Counted from the first letter of the stretch, positions 45,403-55,849 are shown. The stretch is 64,000 bases of DNA from Sphingobacterium sp. ML3W (GCF_000747525.1 NZ_CP009278.1:682001-746000), one strand, 5' to 3'. Made by a program: numbers and translations. The notes: generated by a model not told the origin, from the sequence alone.

Positions 45403-46446
45403 ATGTTTCCAGCTGCTGAAAAGCGTTTTATTCGATCTAATTTCATTACTATTATTGTTTTGTTTTTAGTTATTGTAGCTGGAGGGGTCGTACGTAGTAC
45501 GGGGTCTGGCATGGGTTGCCCTGATTGGCCTAAGTGTTTTAATCAGGTTATTCCTCCCACAGATGTATCGCAGTTGCCTGTGGGTTATGAAGAACATTAT
45601 ATTACGGGTAGAGCAAATAAGAATGAGCGGTTTGCCAAAATGATTGAATTCTTTGGTTACCGTGAATTGGCCACTAAAATTCGTCATGACAAGACTATTC
45701 TTGAGCATGAGGAGTTTAACGTAGCGAAGACCTGGACGGAGTATGCCAATCGTCTGGTTGGTGTGATAGCAGGTTTTTGTTTATTGTTTACGGCCATTTA
45801 TTCCTTTACCTATATTAAATCTAAGCGATCGATCTTTATTTGGTCTGTAGTTAATGTTTTTGTTGTTGTTGTTCAAGCATGGTTAGGTTCTATAGTTGTT
45901 TCAACTAATTTGACTCCTTGGGTAATTACGGTACATATGCTTTTAGCTTTAGTTATTGTTGCTATCGCCATATATACCTATTTTAAAGCAACAACTTGGC
46001 GCGATAAATCAATTTTAGTTAATCGCGACTCAAGTGGATTAAAAATACTTGCTTTCATCTCACTTTTGTTGATGTTGGTGCAAGTTGTCTTCGGAACGGA
46101 AGTGCGTGAAATTGTTGATATGTTGACAGCTTCAGGTATGCCAAGAGAAGACTTTATACAAAATATCGGCCAACATTTTGAAATTCATCGTTGGCTAGCA
46201 TATAGTTCTTTGATTTTAGTAATTGTATTGTTCTTTTTAGTGCGTACTAAATTTAGTGGTAGTACAGATCAAGCGAGGTTTGTTACTATACTCTTTATTT
46301 TAGTCGGTATTCAAATGTTGTCAGGTATTGTTTTGGCAAAGTTTGCAGTTCCGGCATTCGCACAGACAACTCACTTAGTGGTTGGTTGCCTTTTATTTGG
46401 CACTCAATATTACTTGATGTTGTTACTAGGAAAATCGCAACGTTAA
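45403..46446 (+). CDS. ctaA: Heme A synthase (COX15/CtaA family)
   Basis: Oxidises the C8 methyl of heme O to make heme A for the oxidase. Eight hydrophobic helices; the conserved GGVVRSTGSGMGCPDWPKC stretch follows helix 1, and heme-ligand His residues lie in helices (ITVHMLLALV, HFEIHRWLAY, TTHLVVG). The first periplasmic loop is longer than in Bacillus (residues about 45-110), common in Bacteroidota. It comes 78 bp after coxA, beyond the hairpin. Confidence 0.94.
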   Translation: MFPAAEKRFIRSNFITIIVLFLVIVAGGVVRSTGSGMGCPDWPKCFNQVIPPTDVSQLPVGYEEHYITGRANKNERFAKMIEFFGYRELATKIRHDKTILEHEEFNVAKTWTEYANRLVGVIAGFCLLFTAIYSFTYIKSKRSIFIWSVVNVFVVVVQAWLGSIVVSTNLTPWVITVHMLLALVIVAIAIYTYFKATTWRDKSILVNRDSSGLKILAFISLLLMLVQVVFGTEVREIVDMLTASGMPREDFIQNIGQHFEIHRWLAYSSLILVIVLFFLVRTKFSGSTDQARFVTILFILVGIQMLSGIVLAKFAVPAFAQTTHLVVGCLLFGTQYYLMLLLGKSQR

Positions 46447-46518
46447 TTGAATGAATGAAATGGATGTACAATGTGATATTGATTTGTACACGAAATTAAA
46501 AAGAGGACATTTGTCGCT

Positions 46519-47427
46519 ATGAAAGAGTTTATTTCTGATTTCAAGAAATTAGTTAAGTTAAGACTGACATTAACGGTTGTTTTCTCGGCGTCTATCTCTT
46601 TTTTGATTGGTGCTAAGCAACTAGGTGGAGATTTGTTGTGGGTGAATTGGTTGTTATTAACAGTAGGAGGTTTCCTAGTGACTGGTGCAGCTAATGGATT
46701 CAACGAAATCATTGAAAAGGATTTGGACAAATTAATGACTCGTACCGCTGATCGTCCGTTACCTTCGGGTAGAATGACAACAGGTCAGGCTTTGATCCTA
46801 AGTTTAATTATGGGGATCTTGGGTACTTTAGTTTTAGTGCGTTTAAATTTCGTTGCAGGCCTGTTATCGGTTTTTTCTATATTGTTATACGCTTTTGTGT
46901 ATACACCATTAAAAAGAAAATCACCAATCGCTGTATTTGTTGGGGCTTTCCCTGGGGCATTGCCTCCGCTAATCGGATATTTCGCGGCTTTTAGTCAAGA
47001 CGATTTAGCGATGTACAGCCAAACGAATGAGAGTGCTATCATTATGATTCCATTTATCTTATTTGGAATTCAGTTTCTATGGCAGTTTCCTCATTTTTGG
47101 TCTTTGGCCTGGGTGATTGATGATGATTATAAACAAGCTGGTTTTAGGTTGTTACCGACCACTAAGCGTGATAAGATTTCTGCTTTTATGGTTTTCTTTT
47201 CGGCTTTAATTATGATACCTGCGGGTTTTCTACCCATGTATTACGGTTTCGCTGGTTGGATCTTTACCGCTGTTTCAGTAATTGGAGGTGTGTTCTTTGC
47301 TTATTATGGGTTTTTGCTCTTTAAGAATCAGGATATTGCTTCAGCTAGAAAAGTGATGTTTACATCGTTTTTCTACCTTCCTATTACGCAACTGGTCTTA
47401 TTATTTGACTTTTTACCTTTGAAATAA
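46519..47427 (+). CDS. ctaB: Protoheme IX farnesyltransferase
   Basis: Attaches a farnesyl group to heme B to make heme O, the substrate of CtaA. A UbiA-type prenyltransferase with about nine helices; the Asp-rich motif is NGFNEIIEKDLDKLMTRTAD and the second motif region is VIDDDYKQAGFRLLP. 302 residues is the usual size. The stop codon overlaps the next ATG by one base (TAATG), which implies translational coupling. Confidence 0.95.
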   Translation: MKEFISDFKKLVKLRLTLTVVFSASISFLIGAKQLGGDLLWVNWLLLTVGGFLVTGAANGFNEIIEKDLDKLMTRTADRPLPSGRMTTGQALILSLIMGILGTLVLVRLNFVAGLLSVFSILLYAFVYTPLKRKSPIAVFVGAFPGALPPLIGYFAAFSQDDLAMYSQTNESAIIMIPFILFGIQFLWQFPHFWSLAWVIDDDYKQAGFRLLPTTKRDKISAFMVFFSALIMIPAGFLPMYYGFAGWIFTAVSVIGGVFFAYYGFLLFKNQDIASARKVMFTSFFYLPITQLVLLFDFLPLK

Positions 47428-48014
47428 TGTTAAATCAAGGAGAACAACAAACTGACGAGAAGTTAGTAACGCGTAGGGCTCAAAAATTTGCGCTATGGTT
47501 AGGTATGCTGGGTATGTTTATGATATTTGCCGCACTATCAAGTGGTTTTATTGTTTATACGGCCAGTGGTGTGGATAAAGGTATCAAAACATTGTTACCC
47601 CATACGTTTATCTATAGTACAATTGCTATTGTATTGAGCAGTATCAGTATGCACTTGGCTTATAAAGCTGCGCAAGCAGGTCAATTGGCTAGACAGAAGG
47701 CACTATTATTTGTGACTTTGTTATTGGGTGTTATATTTTTTGTGTTTCAAGTTGATTCTTGGGAAATATTGACAGAGCGTGGCGTTTATTTTGTGAATAA
47801 TAACGCATCGCAATCTTTTGTTTATATTTTTACAGGGATGCACTTAGCACATATAATTGCGGGTTTGATCGTATTGATTGTTGCCTTAGTAGGTGTGTTT
47901 AAGCCACTTCCTGCTGATAGCAATCAATTCCGCATGAATTTAGCCACTATATTTTGGCATTTTCTCGATCTTTTATGGATTTATATATATGTTTTCTTAC
48001 TTTTGAATCAATAA
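47427..48014 (+). CDS. Heme-copper oxidase subunit III, short form
   Basis: A membrane protein of 195 residues with five helices, matching the CyoC/CoxC fold without the first two helices of long forms. The conserved TGMHLAHIIAGLIVL and FWHFLDLLWIYIY segments are present. It supports the stability of subunit I and oxygen access. A second, longer subunit III gene follows 9 bp later; two such genes side by side are common in Bacteroidota. Confidence 0.9.
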   Translation: MLNQGEQQTDEKLVTRRAQKFALWLGMLGMFMIFAALSSGFIVYTASGVDKGIKTLLPHTFIYSTIAIVLSSISMHLAYKAAQAGQLARQKALLFVTLLLGVIFFVFQVDSWEILTERGVYFVNNNASQSFVYIFTGMHLAHIIAGLIVLIVALVGVFKPLPADSNQFRMNLATIFWHFLDLLWIYIYVFLLLNQ

Positions 48015-48023
48015 TAGTAAACA

Positions 48024-48758
48024 ATGAGTACAACTGTATCACAATTGGATAAGGTAAAAACTGGTCCATGGAATGGTGGAAAATCACCTTGGAATTTGGA
48101 ATACGGAAAAATCATGATGTGGTTTTTCTTGGTAGGAGATGCTTTTACATTTTCTTCGTTTTTGCTTTATTACGGAGCGCAACGTTTTGCACACAGTACA
48201 TGGCCTGATCCTGATAAGATTTTCCAATCGATTCCGGGTATTGCTGAAAGCGGACAGCCTTTAGTTTTCGTAGGTATCATGACCTTCATTTTGATCATGT
48301 CATCTGTAACGATGGTAATGGCTGTAGAAGCAGGACATAGAAATTCGAAACAAGAAGTTGTTAAATGGATGTTATGGACAATTCTAGGAGGTATTTGTTT
48401 CGTAGGATGTCAAGCTATTGAGTGGACTCACTTACACCATGCTGGTTTTTGGTTTGGAAGAAACCCGGCAACAGGTTTAGAGGGTGAAGCTATTAAAGAA
48501 GCTTTACAACCATATTTTACGAGTGATATTTCCTATACGTCAGCACTTCAATTTGCGAATCTATTCTTTACAATTACTGGTTTCCACGGATTCCACGTTA
48601 GTATCGGTATTTTATTAAATATTATTGTATTGTTCATGACCATGAATAACACATTCCAGAATCGTGGTTCATATTTAATGATTGAAAAAGTAGGTTTATA
48701 CTGGCACTTTGTGGATTTAGTTTGGGTGTTTGTATTTACATTCTTCTATTTAGTATAA
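48024..48758 (+). CDS. coxC: Cytochrome c oxidase subunit III
   Basis: A membrane subunit of 244 residues with five to six helices. Conserved segments are MMWFFLVGDAFTFSSFLLYY (helix 1), TGFHGFHVSIGILLNI and YWHFVDLVWVFVFTFFYLV at the C-terminus. It has a larger periplasmic loop (about 115-165) than the preceding short form. It assembles with subunits I and II. Confidence 0.93.
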   Translation: MSTTVSQLDKVKTGPWNGGKSPWNLEYGKIMMWFFLVGDAFTFSSFLLYYGAQRFAHSTWPDPDKIFQSIPGIAESGQPLVFVGIMTFILIMSSVTMVMAVEAGHRNSKQEVVKWMLWTILGGICFVGCQAIEWTHLHHAGFWFGRNPATGLEGEAIKEALQPYFTSDISYTSALQFANLFFTITGFHGFHVSIGILLNIIVLFMTMNNTFQNRGSYLMIEKVGLYWHFVDLVWVFVFTFFYLV

Positions 48759-48785
48759 TTATAAGTTTTTAATTTTAGAAAAGCT

Positions 48786-49160
48786 ATGTCACAACATCAA
48801 GATAATATTGCCGCTCACGATGAGCATGCACACGGAATGGATAAGAAAGGTATCTGGAGAATTTTCTTCGTACTTTTAGCTTTAACGGCTTTAGAATTCT
48901 TAATCGCATTGGGATTTGTTCATCACTGGCAAATTTTAACAAAGGGTGCTTTTGTTAATACGATTTATATCGTGTTGACATTAGTAAAAGCATACTATAT
49001 TGTTGCTTACTTTATGCACTTAAAATTTGAGAAATCTAGTTTTATAATTACCGTAAGTATTGTATTTCTTTTTATTATTTACTTTATCATTTTACTACTT
49101 ACTGAAGGTAATTTCTTATTGACAGATTTGGTACCTCACGAAGTGTGGGAAAATAAATAA
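48786..49160 (+). CDS. Cytochrome c oxidase subunit IV family protein
   Basis: A small protein of 124 residues with three helices, matching the prokaryotic subunit IV family (KAYYIVAYFMHLKFE is the signature). The N-terminus is His-rich (HQDNIAAHDEHAHG). It is a small accessory subunit that stabilises the oxidase. Confidence 0.9.
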   Translation: MSQHQDNIAAHDEHAHGMDKKGIWRIFFVLLALTALEFLIALGFVHHWQILTKGAFVNTIYIVLTLVKAYYIVAYFMHLKFEKSSFIITVSIVFLFIIYFIILLLTEGNFLLTDLVPHEVWENK

Positions 49161-49165
49161 TGTAA

Positions 49166-49894
49166 ATGAGTAAAAATACTGGTAAAAAGAGAGGTATTCA
49201 AACTATCATGATCCTGGCAATAATATTATTATTGCCAGGATTTTTGTATGTAGTATTGAATAGAAATGGGATGGCAAATTCGTATGCCACACTGCCTATT
49301 TTTGGTGAGAAGGAAGTTCCTGGTACTACTCATAAAAAATGGGGTCGAGAGCGTATGGATACCATCTATCATGAGGTTCCCAACATCTCCTTTGTAAATT
49401 ACGATGGTCAGCCTATACAGCTGTTTGATCAAGATAGTGCTATTTCTGTTGTGCATCTGTTTTATTCTCGAGATAAATCATTTTCAACTTCATTGATCAA
49501 TAACTTGAATAAGGTTTCGGGTGATTTTAGACATAATGGAATGGTTAAATTTTATTCTGTTACTGTGGATACCACCTATGATAGTCCAGAAGTAATAAAA
49601 AATTACATTCAGAATATAGATCCTTCGGGGAAAAGATGGTATTTTGTGACCAAGCCGTCATCGGATATTTTCAAATTCGCACAGCAGGGTTTATTGCAAG
49701 ATGCTTTAGCAAGTGACGATGTTAATAAACCATTTGTTATCGGTTCTTCCTATGTTTTGATAGATTCAAAAAGAAGAATTCGTGGATTTTACGATATCAC
49801 GACGAAAAGGGAGGCTGAGCGTTTGAGTGATGAAATTAAATTATTGGTTGTGGAAGAAATAAGAAATCATCCACCAAAGATTGAAAATAAATAA
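49166..49894 (+). CDS. SCO1/SenC-like protein lacking the copper-binding cysteines
   Basis: One N-terminal membrane helix (about 13-31) and a thioredoxin-like SCO domain (about 70-235). Position in the cox operon and motifs such as KFYSVTVDTTYDSPEVIKNY and IDSKRRIRGFYD identify the family. The CxxxC copper site expected after the first strand reads FYSRDKSFS, the usual His before the last strand is missing (FVIGSSYVLID), and there is no Cys anywhere in the 242 residues. It therefore cannot bind or transfer copper in the usual way; a chaperone or structural role is possible. Confidence 0.85.
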   Translation: MSKNTGKKRGIQTIMILAIILLLPGFLYVVLNRNGMANSYATLPIFGEKEVPGTTHKKWGRERMDTIYHEVPNISFVNYDGQPIQLFDQDSAISVVHLFYSRDKSFSTSLINNLNKVSGDFRHNGMVKFYSVTVDTTYDSPEVIKNYIQNIDPSGKRWYFVTKPSSDIFKFAQQGLLQDALASDDVNKPFVIGSSYVLIDSKRRIRGFYDITTKREAERLSDEIKLLVVEEIRNHPPKIENK

Positions 49895-49895
49895 A

Positions 49896-50435
49896 ATGGG
49901 ACAGACTGCAGAAGAGAAAAAATATAACAAGTGGATTATCGTTTTGTCGGTTGTTATTCCACTTGTCGTTGCTGCGTTATTTGGCGTTAACTTAAAGAAA
50001 CTAGGTTATGATGTTGAGCCTTTGAGTTTTTTGCCTCCGATATATGCAACGATCAATGGTCTTACAGCTGTTTTATTGATTGCTGCTGTTATGGCTATAA
50101 AAAATGGTAATAGAATTTTACATGAGCGACTTATTAAATTATGCGTTTGTTGTTCTGTTGCTTTTTTAGGGATGTATGTGGCTTATCACATGACTTCTAA
50201 TTCAACATCATATGGTGGTGAAGGGATATTACGTCCAATTTATTATTTTATCTTAATTACGCATATTATTTTGTCGGTCATCATTATTCCTTTTGTATTG
50301 ATTACTTATGTAAGAGGTATGGCAGGATCTTATGAAAGGCATAAAAAAATAGCACGTATAACCTATCCAATGTGGTTGTATGTTGCCATAACGGGTGTTA
50401 TTGTTTATTTGATGATTTCACCTTATTATGTTTAA
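49896..50435 (+). CDS. DUF420 membrane protein
   Basis: A protein of 179 residues with five hydrophobic helices, matching DUF420, a family found next to cytochrome oxidase genes (CtaM-like role in oxidase maturation in Firmicutes). The motif YHMTSNSTSYGGEG and ILRPIYYFILITHIILS are typical, with His residues placed for metal or heme binding. I use the ATG at 49896, one base after the sco stop; the ATG at 49881 would overlap the sco gene. Confidence 0.87.
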   Translation: MGQTAEEKKYNKWIIVLSVVIPLVVAALFGVNLKKLGYDVEPLSFLPPIYATINGLTAVLLIAAVMAIKNGNRILHERLIKLCVCCSVAFLGMYVAYHMTSNSTSYGGEGILRPIYYFILITHIILSVIIIPFVLITYVRGMAGSYERHKKIARITYPMWLYVAITGVIVYLMISPYYV

Positions 50436-50452
50436 TAATTAAATTAAAAGGT

Positions 50453-50908
50453 ATGACAAGTGCATGGGTATATCAATCGAATCGTTTCTTTACTGATGAA
50501 GAAGCTTTATTGATTCAAAATAGATTAACTGATTTTGCAGCGGGTTGGAAAGTTCATGGAGAACCATTATCTGCCCAAGCGGAAGTTAAGTTTAATTTGT
50601 TCGTGGTACTTTCGGTTGACGAACATATTGCGGCGGCTTCTGGCTGTTCGATCGATAGCTCCGTTCGTTTTCTAAAAGTTTTGGAGGAGGAATTTAATAT
50701 TCAACTTTTTGATCGTATGAATGTTGCTTTTAAAACTGCTGGTGAACTTCAAGTCGCTTCAAGGAGTGAATTTGAAGGGCTGGTAAAAGGTGGTGCTATT
50801 CATGACGATACGTTGGTATATGATAATACCATTACATCGCTTGCTGCTCTTGCAGATAAATGGGAAGTTCCTTTTGTCGAAAGCTGGCACAAACGTGTAT
50901 TTGGTTAA
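50453..50908 (+). CDS. Conserved Bacteroidota protein of unknown function
   Basis: A soluble protein of 151 residues starting MTSAWVYQSNRFF, 17 bp after the DUF420 gene. Relatives are often labelled ABC transporter ATPase, but no Walker A, Walker B or signature motif is visible, so that name is not supported. The ORF can be extended upstream to 50372, but that part overlaps DUF420 and looks like chance. Last gene of the respiratory run before a strong terminator; a link to the oxidase is only positional. Confidence 0.8.
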   Translation: MTSAWVYQSNRFFTDEEALLIQNRLTDFAAGWKVHGEPLSAQAEVKFNLFVVLSVDEHIAAASGCSIDSSVRFLKVLEEEFNIQLFDRMNVAFKTAGELQVASRSEFEGLVKGGAIHDDTLVYDNTITSLAALADKWEVPFVESWHKRVFG

Positions 50909-50910
50909 AT

Positions 50911-50945
50911 AAAAAAAGCGATGATAGTGAATCATCGCTTTTTTT
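50911..50945. terminator. Bidirectional terminator after the respiratory operon
   Basis: A perfect 15-bp stem (50911-50925 with 50931-50945) and a 5-nt loop, with T runs on both strands, between convergent genes. It serves the act-cox run and mtgA. Confidence 0.88.
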
Positions 50946-50992
50946 ATTGCTATACTATTTTGCGCAGCATATTGGCGTTGCGGGCTTTATAG

Positions 50993-51721
50993 CTATTCGG
51001 GTATTTGATAATGATTGAGATACCTAACAATGGCATTTGCCCTACGATTGACGTATACAGAGGGGTTACGTGCATCCCATTGCCTTGGATTGGGTAATAT
51101 GGCGATGATCAATGCCGCTTGCTTTTTCGATAGGGAAGAAGCCGATTTCTTGAAATAGTACTGCGATGCTGCTTCTGCACCATATACACCTTGTCCCATC
51201 TCAATGACATTGAGATATACCTCCAAGATTCTTTTCTTGCTCCAGAATATTTCGATCAATCCTGTAAAGTAGGTTTCCAATCCTTTCCTTAACCAAGATC
51301 GTTTGGGCCAAAGGAATACATTCTTTGCTACTTGTTGACTAATGGTGCTGCCACCACGTAGTTTTTTGCCATCTTTATTTTTTTCTATTGCTTTTTGAAT
51401 CGCATCTGTATCAAATCCCCAGTGGGTCAAGAAATGTGCATCTTCTCCAGCTATTGCTGCTCGCTTTAAATTATCAGATAGCTCGTCGTAATTTCGCCAG
51501 TCTTTATCTAATTTAAATCCTTTATCTGCTGCTTTTAATTCAAAACCACGCTGTATCATTAACCAAGTGATTGGTGGGTTGATAAATTTAAGAGCAATGA
51601 CCCAGAATAGCGTGACGGCGAAGAAACCTCCTATAATTCGTATTGACCAGGTTTTGATTTTTTTCTTCCAACTTGCTTGAACCTTTTTTTTCTTAACGTT
51701 GTTCGCTCTTTTTATTGCCAT
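50993..51721 (-). CDS. mtgA: Monofunctional peptidoglycan glycosyltransferase
   Basis: Polymerises lipid II glycan chains at the inner membrane. A basic N-terminus and one membrane anchor (about 28-46) precede the GT51 domain, with EDAHFLTHWGFD (catalytic Glu), RGGSTISQQVAKNVF, KKRILEVYLNVIEMG and YGAEAASQYYF. No transpeptidase domain. Start at MAIKRANN (51721, 242 residues); the ATG at 51763 would add 14 residues. Transcribed away from mutS. Confidence 0.93.
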   Translation of the reverse strand: MAIKRANNVKKKKVQASWKKKIKTWSIRIIGGFFAVTLFWVIALKFINPPITWLMIQRGFELKAADKGFKLDKDWRNYDELSDNLKRAAIAGEDAHFLTHWGFDTDAIQKAIEKNKDGKKLRGGSTISQQVAKNVFLWPKRSWLRKGLETYFTGLIEIFWSKKRILEVYLNVIEMGQGVYGAEAASQYYFKKSASSLSKKQAALIIAILPNPRQWDARNPSVYVNRRANAIVRYLNHYQIPE

Positions 51722-51975
51722 ATCTTTTGAAAAACTATGCAAAGGAACGAAATATTTTCTCAATGGTAAGCGTGTGTTTTTAGGATTGTCTTATTGTATT
51801 TGAAGATGGGTTTGTATATGCGAAAGAATCGACCGCGTAACCGATGTCATGCCTTATACTGGTGTGCCGTCAAATTACTTAAATTAGATTTAGTTTTTCA
51901 TATTATCCTTGTTCATTTGTCTAATCAGGTAGATTATGTTATTTTTACAGCTTATTATCAATAAACGAAATCCAA

Positions 51976-54585
51976 TTGGCAAAGGCAGAAAAAAAGGTAA
52001 CTCCATTAATGCAGCAGTATAATGCAATCAAGGTGAAATATCCAGGTGCGTTATTGTTGTTCCGTGTAGGTGATTTTTATGAGACATTTGGTGAAGATGC
52101 CATAAAGGCGGCCAGTATTTTAGGAATTGTACAAACGAAGAGGGGGAATGGTACCGAATCCGAAACTGCTTTGGCAGGTTTCCCGCATCATTCTTTGGAG
52201 ACTTATTTACCCAAATTGGTTCGTGCTGGACAACGGGTGGCAATTTGCGACCAATTGGAAGATCCAAAACAAACGAAAACAATCGTGAAACGTGGGGTTA
52301 CTGAATTGGTTACCCCGGGTGTGTCGTATAATGATAATATAGTACAGCAGAAATCTAATAATTATTTAGCTTCTATTTATTTTGATAAGACTCAGATTGG
52401 GATTTCTTTTTTAGATATCTCTACCGGGGAGTTTCTTGTTGCTCAAGGCACCTCTTCTTATATTGATAAACTTCTACAGGGATTTAAACCGACAGAAGTA
52501 ATCATGTCCAGAAAACAATCAAAAGAATTTACGGAACATTTCGGTAACCAGTATTATACCTATACTTTGGATGAGTGGCCATATACAGGTGACTATGCGA
52601 CAGAAAATCTATTAAAACATTTCGAAGTTAATTCCATGAAAGGTTTTGGTATTGATCGTATGCCTGTAGGTGTTATTGCTGCAGGTGTTGCGTTGCATTA
52701 TTTGAATGAGACCGAGCATCGCAATTTGCAACATATCTCAAATATTGCTCGTATCGAAGAAGATCGCCATATGTGGTTGGATCGTTTTACAGTACGTAAC
52801 TTGGAATTGATTGGTTCTGCTAATGAGAATGCAACTACGTTATCTGATGTTTTAGATCAAACAGCTTCACCAATGGGAGCTCGTTTACTGAAACGATGGA
52901 TCGTAATGCCTTTGAAAGATCGTAAATCTATTCAAGAACGCTTGGATGTTGTCGCCTATTTTTCGGAACATAAAGAATTGCGTGATGCATTGATTCAAGA
53001 AATCAAATATGTTGGGGATTTGGAACGTTTAATCTCCAAAATCGGTCTACAGAAAGCTTCTCCTCGGGAGATTGTGCAATTGAAGCGCGCATTATATGCC
53101 GTTGAGAAACTCAAAGAATTAACCAATCAGGAAAATTCTGAAGCCCTTCGGGTGATTGCCGAACAATTGAATGTCTGTTCTATCATTCGTGATAAAATCG
53201 AAAGAGAGGTTTTTCCAGAACCTCCAGTAGCACTGAATAAAGGTAATGTGATTGCTGATGGCGTGGATGAAGATTTGGATCGTCTACGAAAAATTGCTTT
53301 CGGGGGTAAGGATTACCTCATTGAGATACAAAAAAGAGAGGCTGAATTAACGGGTATTCCTTCGCTTAAGATTGCTTTTAATAATGTCTTTGGTTACTAT
53401 CTGGAAGTGACCAATACGCACCGCGATAAAGTACCTGAGGGCTGGATTCGTAAACAAACGTTGGTGAATGCAGAGCGTTATATTACGGAAGAGTTAAAAG
53501 AGTATGAAGATCAGATTTTAGGTGCTGAGGAAAAAATCCAAGTTATTGAGAATCGTCTCTATGCAGAGTTGCTGATTGCTATCGCTGCTTATATAAAACC
53601 GATACAATTGAATGCGCAGTTGCTAGCGAAGTTAGATGTGTTGTTGAATTTTTCGGTTATCGCAGAGAAGAATTATTATGTTCAGCCTGAGATTTCTGAA
53701 AGTAAGGTTTTGGATATAAAGGGTGGTCGTCATCCGGTTATTGAAAGGAAAATGGCTATTGGTGAGGATTATATTACCAATGATGTTTATTTGGATAACG
53801 ATACACAGCAGATTATCATTATAACAGGTCCGAATATGGCGGGTAAGTCTGCGCTCTTACGTCAGACTGCTTTGATTGTATTGATGGCTCAAATAGGCTC
53901 TTTTGTACCTGTAAAGGAAGCTAAGATTGGTCTTGTTGATAAGATTTTCACTCGGGTAGGGGCTTCTGATAATCTGTCTTCAGGTGAATCGACTTTTATG
54001 GTTGAGATGAATGAGACGGCAAGTATTATGAATAACCTTTCGGATCGTAGTTTAATCTTGTTGGATGAGATCGGTCGTGGTACGAGTACTTATGATGGTA
54101 TTTCCATTGCTTGGGCTATTGCAGAGTTCTTACATAATCACCCTACTGCTAAGGCAAAAACTTTATTTGCCACGCATTATCATGAGTTGAACGAATTGAC
54201 AAATTCGATGCCTCGTATCAAGAATTATAATGTGACGGTAAAGGAGATGAACAATAAGGTTATATTCTTACGTAAATTAGTTCCAGGTGGTTCAGAGCAT
54301 AGCTTTGGTATTCATGTTGCAAAATTGGCAGGTATGCCCTCTAAGCTACTTTCACGTGCCAATGAAATATTGAAAAGATTGGAACAGGAGCGAACTGGGG
54401 GAGAGCAGATCAAGGATAGTATGCGGAAAATCCAAAAACAAGCATATCAATTGCAGATGTTTTCTATTGATGACCCTGTTTTGGAAAAAATTCGTGATAT
54501 GTTGAATAATTTGGATGTCAATACGTTGACTCCTGTTGAGGCACTGATGAAGCTGGATGAAATCCAAAGGTTATTGAAGAACTAG
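51976..54585 (+). CDS. mutS: DNA mismatch repair protein MutS, TTG start
   Basis: Recognises mismatches and recruits MutL. The order is the mismatch-binding domain with the Phe-x-Glu wedge (GDFYETFG, about 32-39), connector, lever and clamp, then the ATPase: Walker [14 protein letters not shown], Walker [17 protein letters not shown] and THYHEL. 869 residues is the normal length. The start is TTG at 51976: homology begins at once ([16 protein letters not shown]) and the first ATG lies 11 codons in, inside the conserved start. The stop codon overlaps that of the next, convergent gene within CTAG. Confidence 0.96.
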   Translation: MAKAEKKVTPLMQQYNAIKVKYPGALLLFRVGDFYETFGEDAIKAASILGIVQTKRGNGTESETALAGFPHHSLETYLPKLVRAGQRVAICDQLEDPKQTKTIVKRGVTELVTPGVSYNDNIVQQKSNNYLASIYFDKTQIGISFLDISTGEFLVAQGTSSYIDKLLQGFKPTEVIMSRKQSKEFTEHFGNQYYTYTLDEWPYTGDYATENLLKHFEVNSMKGFGIDRMPVGVIAAGVALHYLNETEHRNLQHISNIARIEEDRHMWLDRFTVRNLELIGSANENATTLSDVLDQTASPMGARLLKRWIVMPLKDRKSIQERLDVVAYFSEHKELRDALIQEIKYVGDLERLISKIGLQKASPREIVQLKRALYAVEKLKELTNQENSEALRVIAEQLNVCSIIRDKIEREVFPEPPVALNKGNVIADGVDEDLDRLRKIAFGGKDYLIEIQKREAELTGIPSLKIAFNNVFGYYLEVTNTHRDKVPEGWIRKQTLVNAERYITEELKEYEDQILGAEEKIQVIENRLYAELLIAIAAYIKPIQLNAQLLAKLDVLLNFSVIAEKNYYVQPEISESKVLDIKGGRHPVIERKMAIGEDYITNDVYLDNDTQQIIIITGPNMAGKSALLRQTALIVLMAQIGSFVPVKEAKIGLVDKIFTRVGASDNLSSGESTFMVEMNETASIMNNLSDRSLILLDEIGRGTSTYDGISIAWAIAEFLHNHPTAKAKTLFATHYHELNELTNSMPRIKNYNVTVKEMNNKVIFLRKLVPGGSEHSFGIHVAKLAGMPSKLLSRANEILKRLEQERTGGEQIKDSMRKIQKQAYQLQMFSIDDPVLEKIRDMLNNLDVNTLTPVEALMKLDEIQRLLKN

Positions 54586-55766
54586 AAGCGGAAAAATAGT
54601 TCGAGGCTTCCGTAGTGATTATAAATAGCACTCATGAGCTTACTATCCCACTGGTATGGGGTATAATGATAACCTGCCTCGAGCCCGATGTAATTTTTTC
54701 CTTTTAGTTGACGCATGGTGGCTAAACTCAGGCCAAGGTGCATGGTATTGACTGTATATAATTTTTTTGAGCTTCCGCCGTAGTTATAATCGCCATATCC
54801 ATCGTAATAATCGTCTGTATAAACATCTTCTGAGATTCCTGTATCAATCATATCTATTCCTAGATTGAGTTTCGGAATAATAATGAATTTGGTATTATCA
54901 TAGATTTTATAGCCTACTGAGCCTCCAAAAAATAAACTAAAGTTAGCGTTAACGGATTCTGTTTGATTGTCATAATTGTAGTCGAAATTTCGGTCATTGC
55001 TATTAATTCGAACTTTAAAACCACCTTCGAAAATAAAGGATTTTTTCAAGGAACTCATGACCGTAAACCCAAGAGACATATTGGTTCCAAATGTGGTGTT
55101 TTTACCGCCTAGTGGTCCATATATCCCAATATAGGGTAGGAAACCCAATTTCGACTTATTATAGTACTCTTCCAATTCTAATTCCGTTTCTGCTTGTTCT
55201 TCTTCTTGTATTACAGGTTCTTCTTTAATTAGGGGAGGGGCTATGCTTTCAACAACCTGTTTTTTTAATAACTCTTCATTGGAAAAGAGGTTGAGGATAT
55301 CAATTTCTGAATCGGACAGCTTATAAGATTGGGATAGCAACAAGGCTTTTGCACGAGTCTTAATTAAAAGATCGATCGGATGGCGTAATGGAAAATAATT
55401 GTATTGCACTTTATTGGATTCATATTGATAAGCATAATCCTCTCGTTCAGCATCTTGAAAACGCTTTATCAATTGCTCATCAAAGTGCATTTCTAAATAT
55501 TTATTGATAGCATGAGAACTGCTTTCTTTCGCTATGATCAACTTTAATATCTGGATACGCAGCGATAATTCGGTTGGTCCACAGCTGCGCTCAATATCTG
55601 CTAATAATGGCATGAGTGTTTCATATTGATTTCCATTTAATGCGATTGTCAAGGGTTCTAACGAGTTCTTCAGCGTGGCTTCACATTTTTCTTGTGCAAA
55701 AGAAGAGGGTACGATATACACGAATGAAATAATGCTGTATAAAGTAAGTAGTAGATAACGATTCAT
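54582..55766 (-). CDS. Outer-membrane beta-barrel protein, unknown function
   Basis: The signal peptide ends near SSFAQ (about residue 25). The N-terminal half (about 28-165) is helical with two Cys, a periplasmic domain; an acidic linker ([20 protein letters not shown]) follows. The C-terminal half (about 210-394) has alternating strands, Gly/Tyr-rich loops ([14 protein letters not shown]) and ends LELFFRF, the terminal Phe typical of Bam-inserted barrels. No named family recognised. Monocistronic on the minus strand. Confidence 0.75.
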   Translation of the reverse strand: MNRYLLLTLYSIISFVYIVPSSFAQEKCEATLKNSLEPLTIALNGNQYETLMPLLADIERSCGPTELSLRIQILKLIIAKESSSHAINKYLEMHFDEQLIKRFQDAEREDYAYQYESNKVQYNYFPLRHPIDLLIKTRAKALLLSQSYKLSDSEIDILNLFSNEELLKKQVVESIAPPLIKEEPVIQEEEQAETELELEEYYNKSKLGFLPYIGIYGPLGGKNTTFGTNMSLGFTVMSSLKKSFIFEGGFKVRINSNDRNFDYNYDNQTESVNANFSLFFGGSVGYKIYDNTKFIIIPKLNLGIDMIDTGISEDVYTDDYYDGYGDYNYGGSSKKLYTVNTMHLGLSLATMRQLKGKNYIGLEAGYHYTPYQWDSKLMSAIYNHYGSLELFFRF

Positions 55767-55849
55767 ATGCTGTGTTATTAATAAACCAAAGTAAAGAAAA
55801 TTTATCTAAATATTATGGTAAGCTCATAAGCTAGCATTATTAAAAGATT

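Noticed and set aside
50372-50452. Upstream start of the conserved gene after DUF420
   Set aside because: The added 27 residues are Cys-rich, overlap DUF420 in another frame and look like chance translation.
50453-50908. ABC transporter ATPase function for this gene
   Set aside because: No Walker A, Walker B or ABC signature motif is present in the 151 residues.
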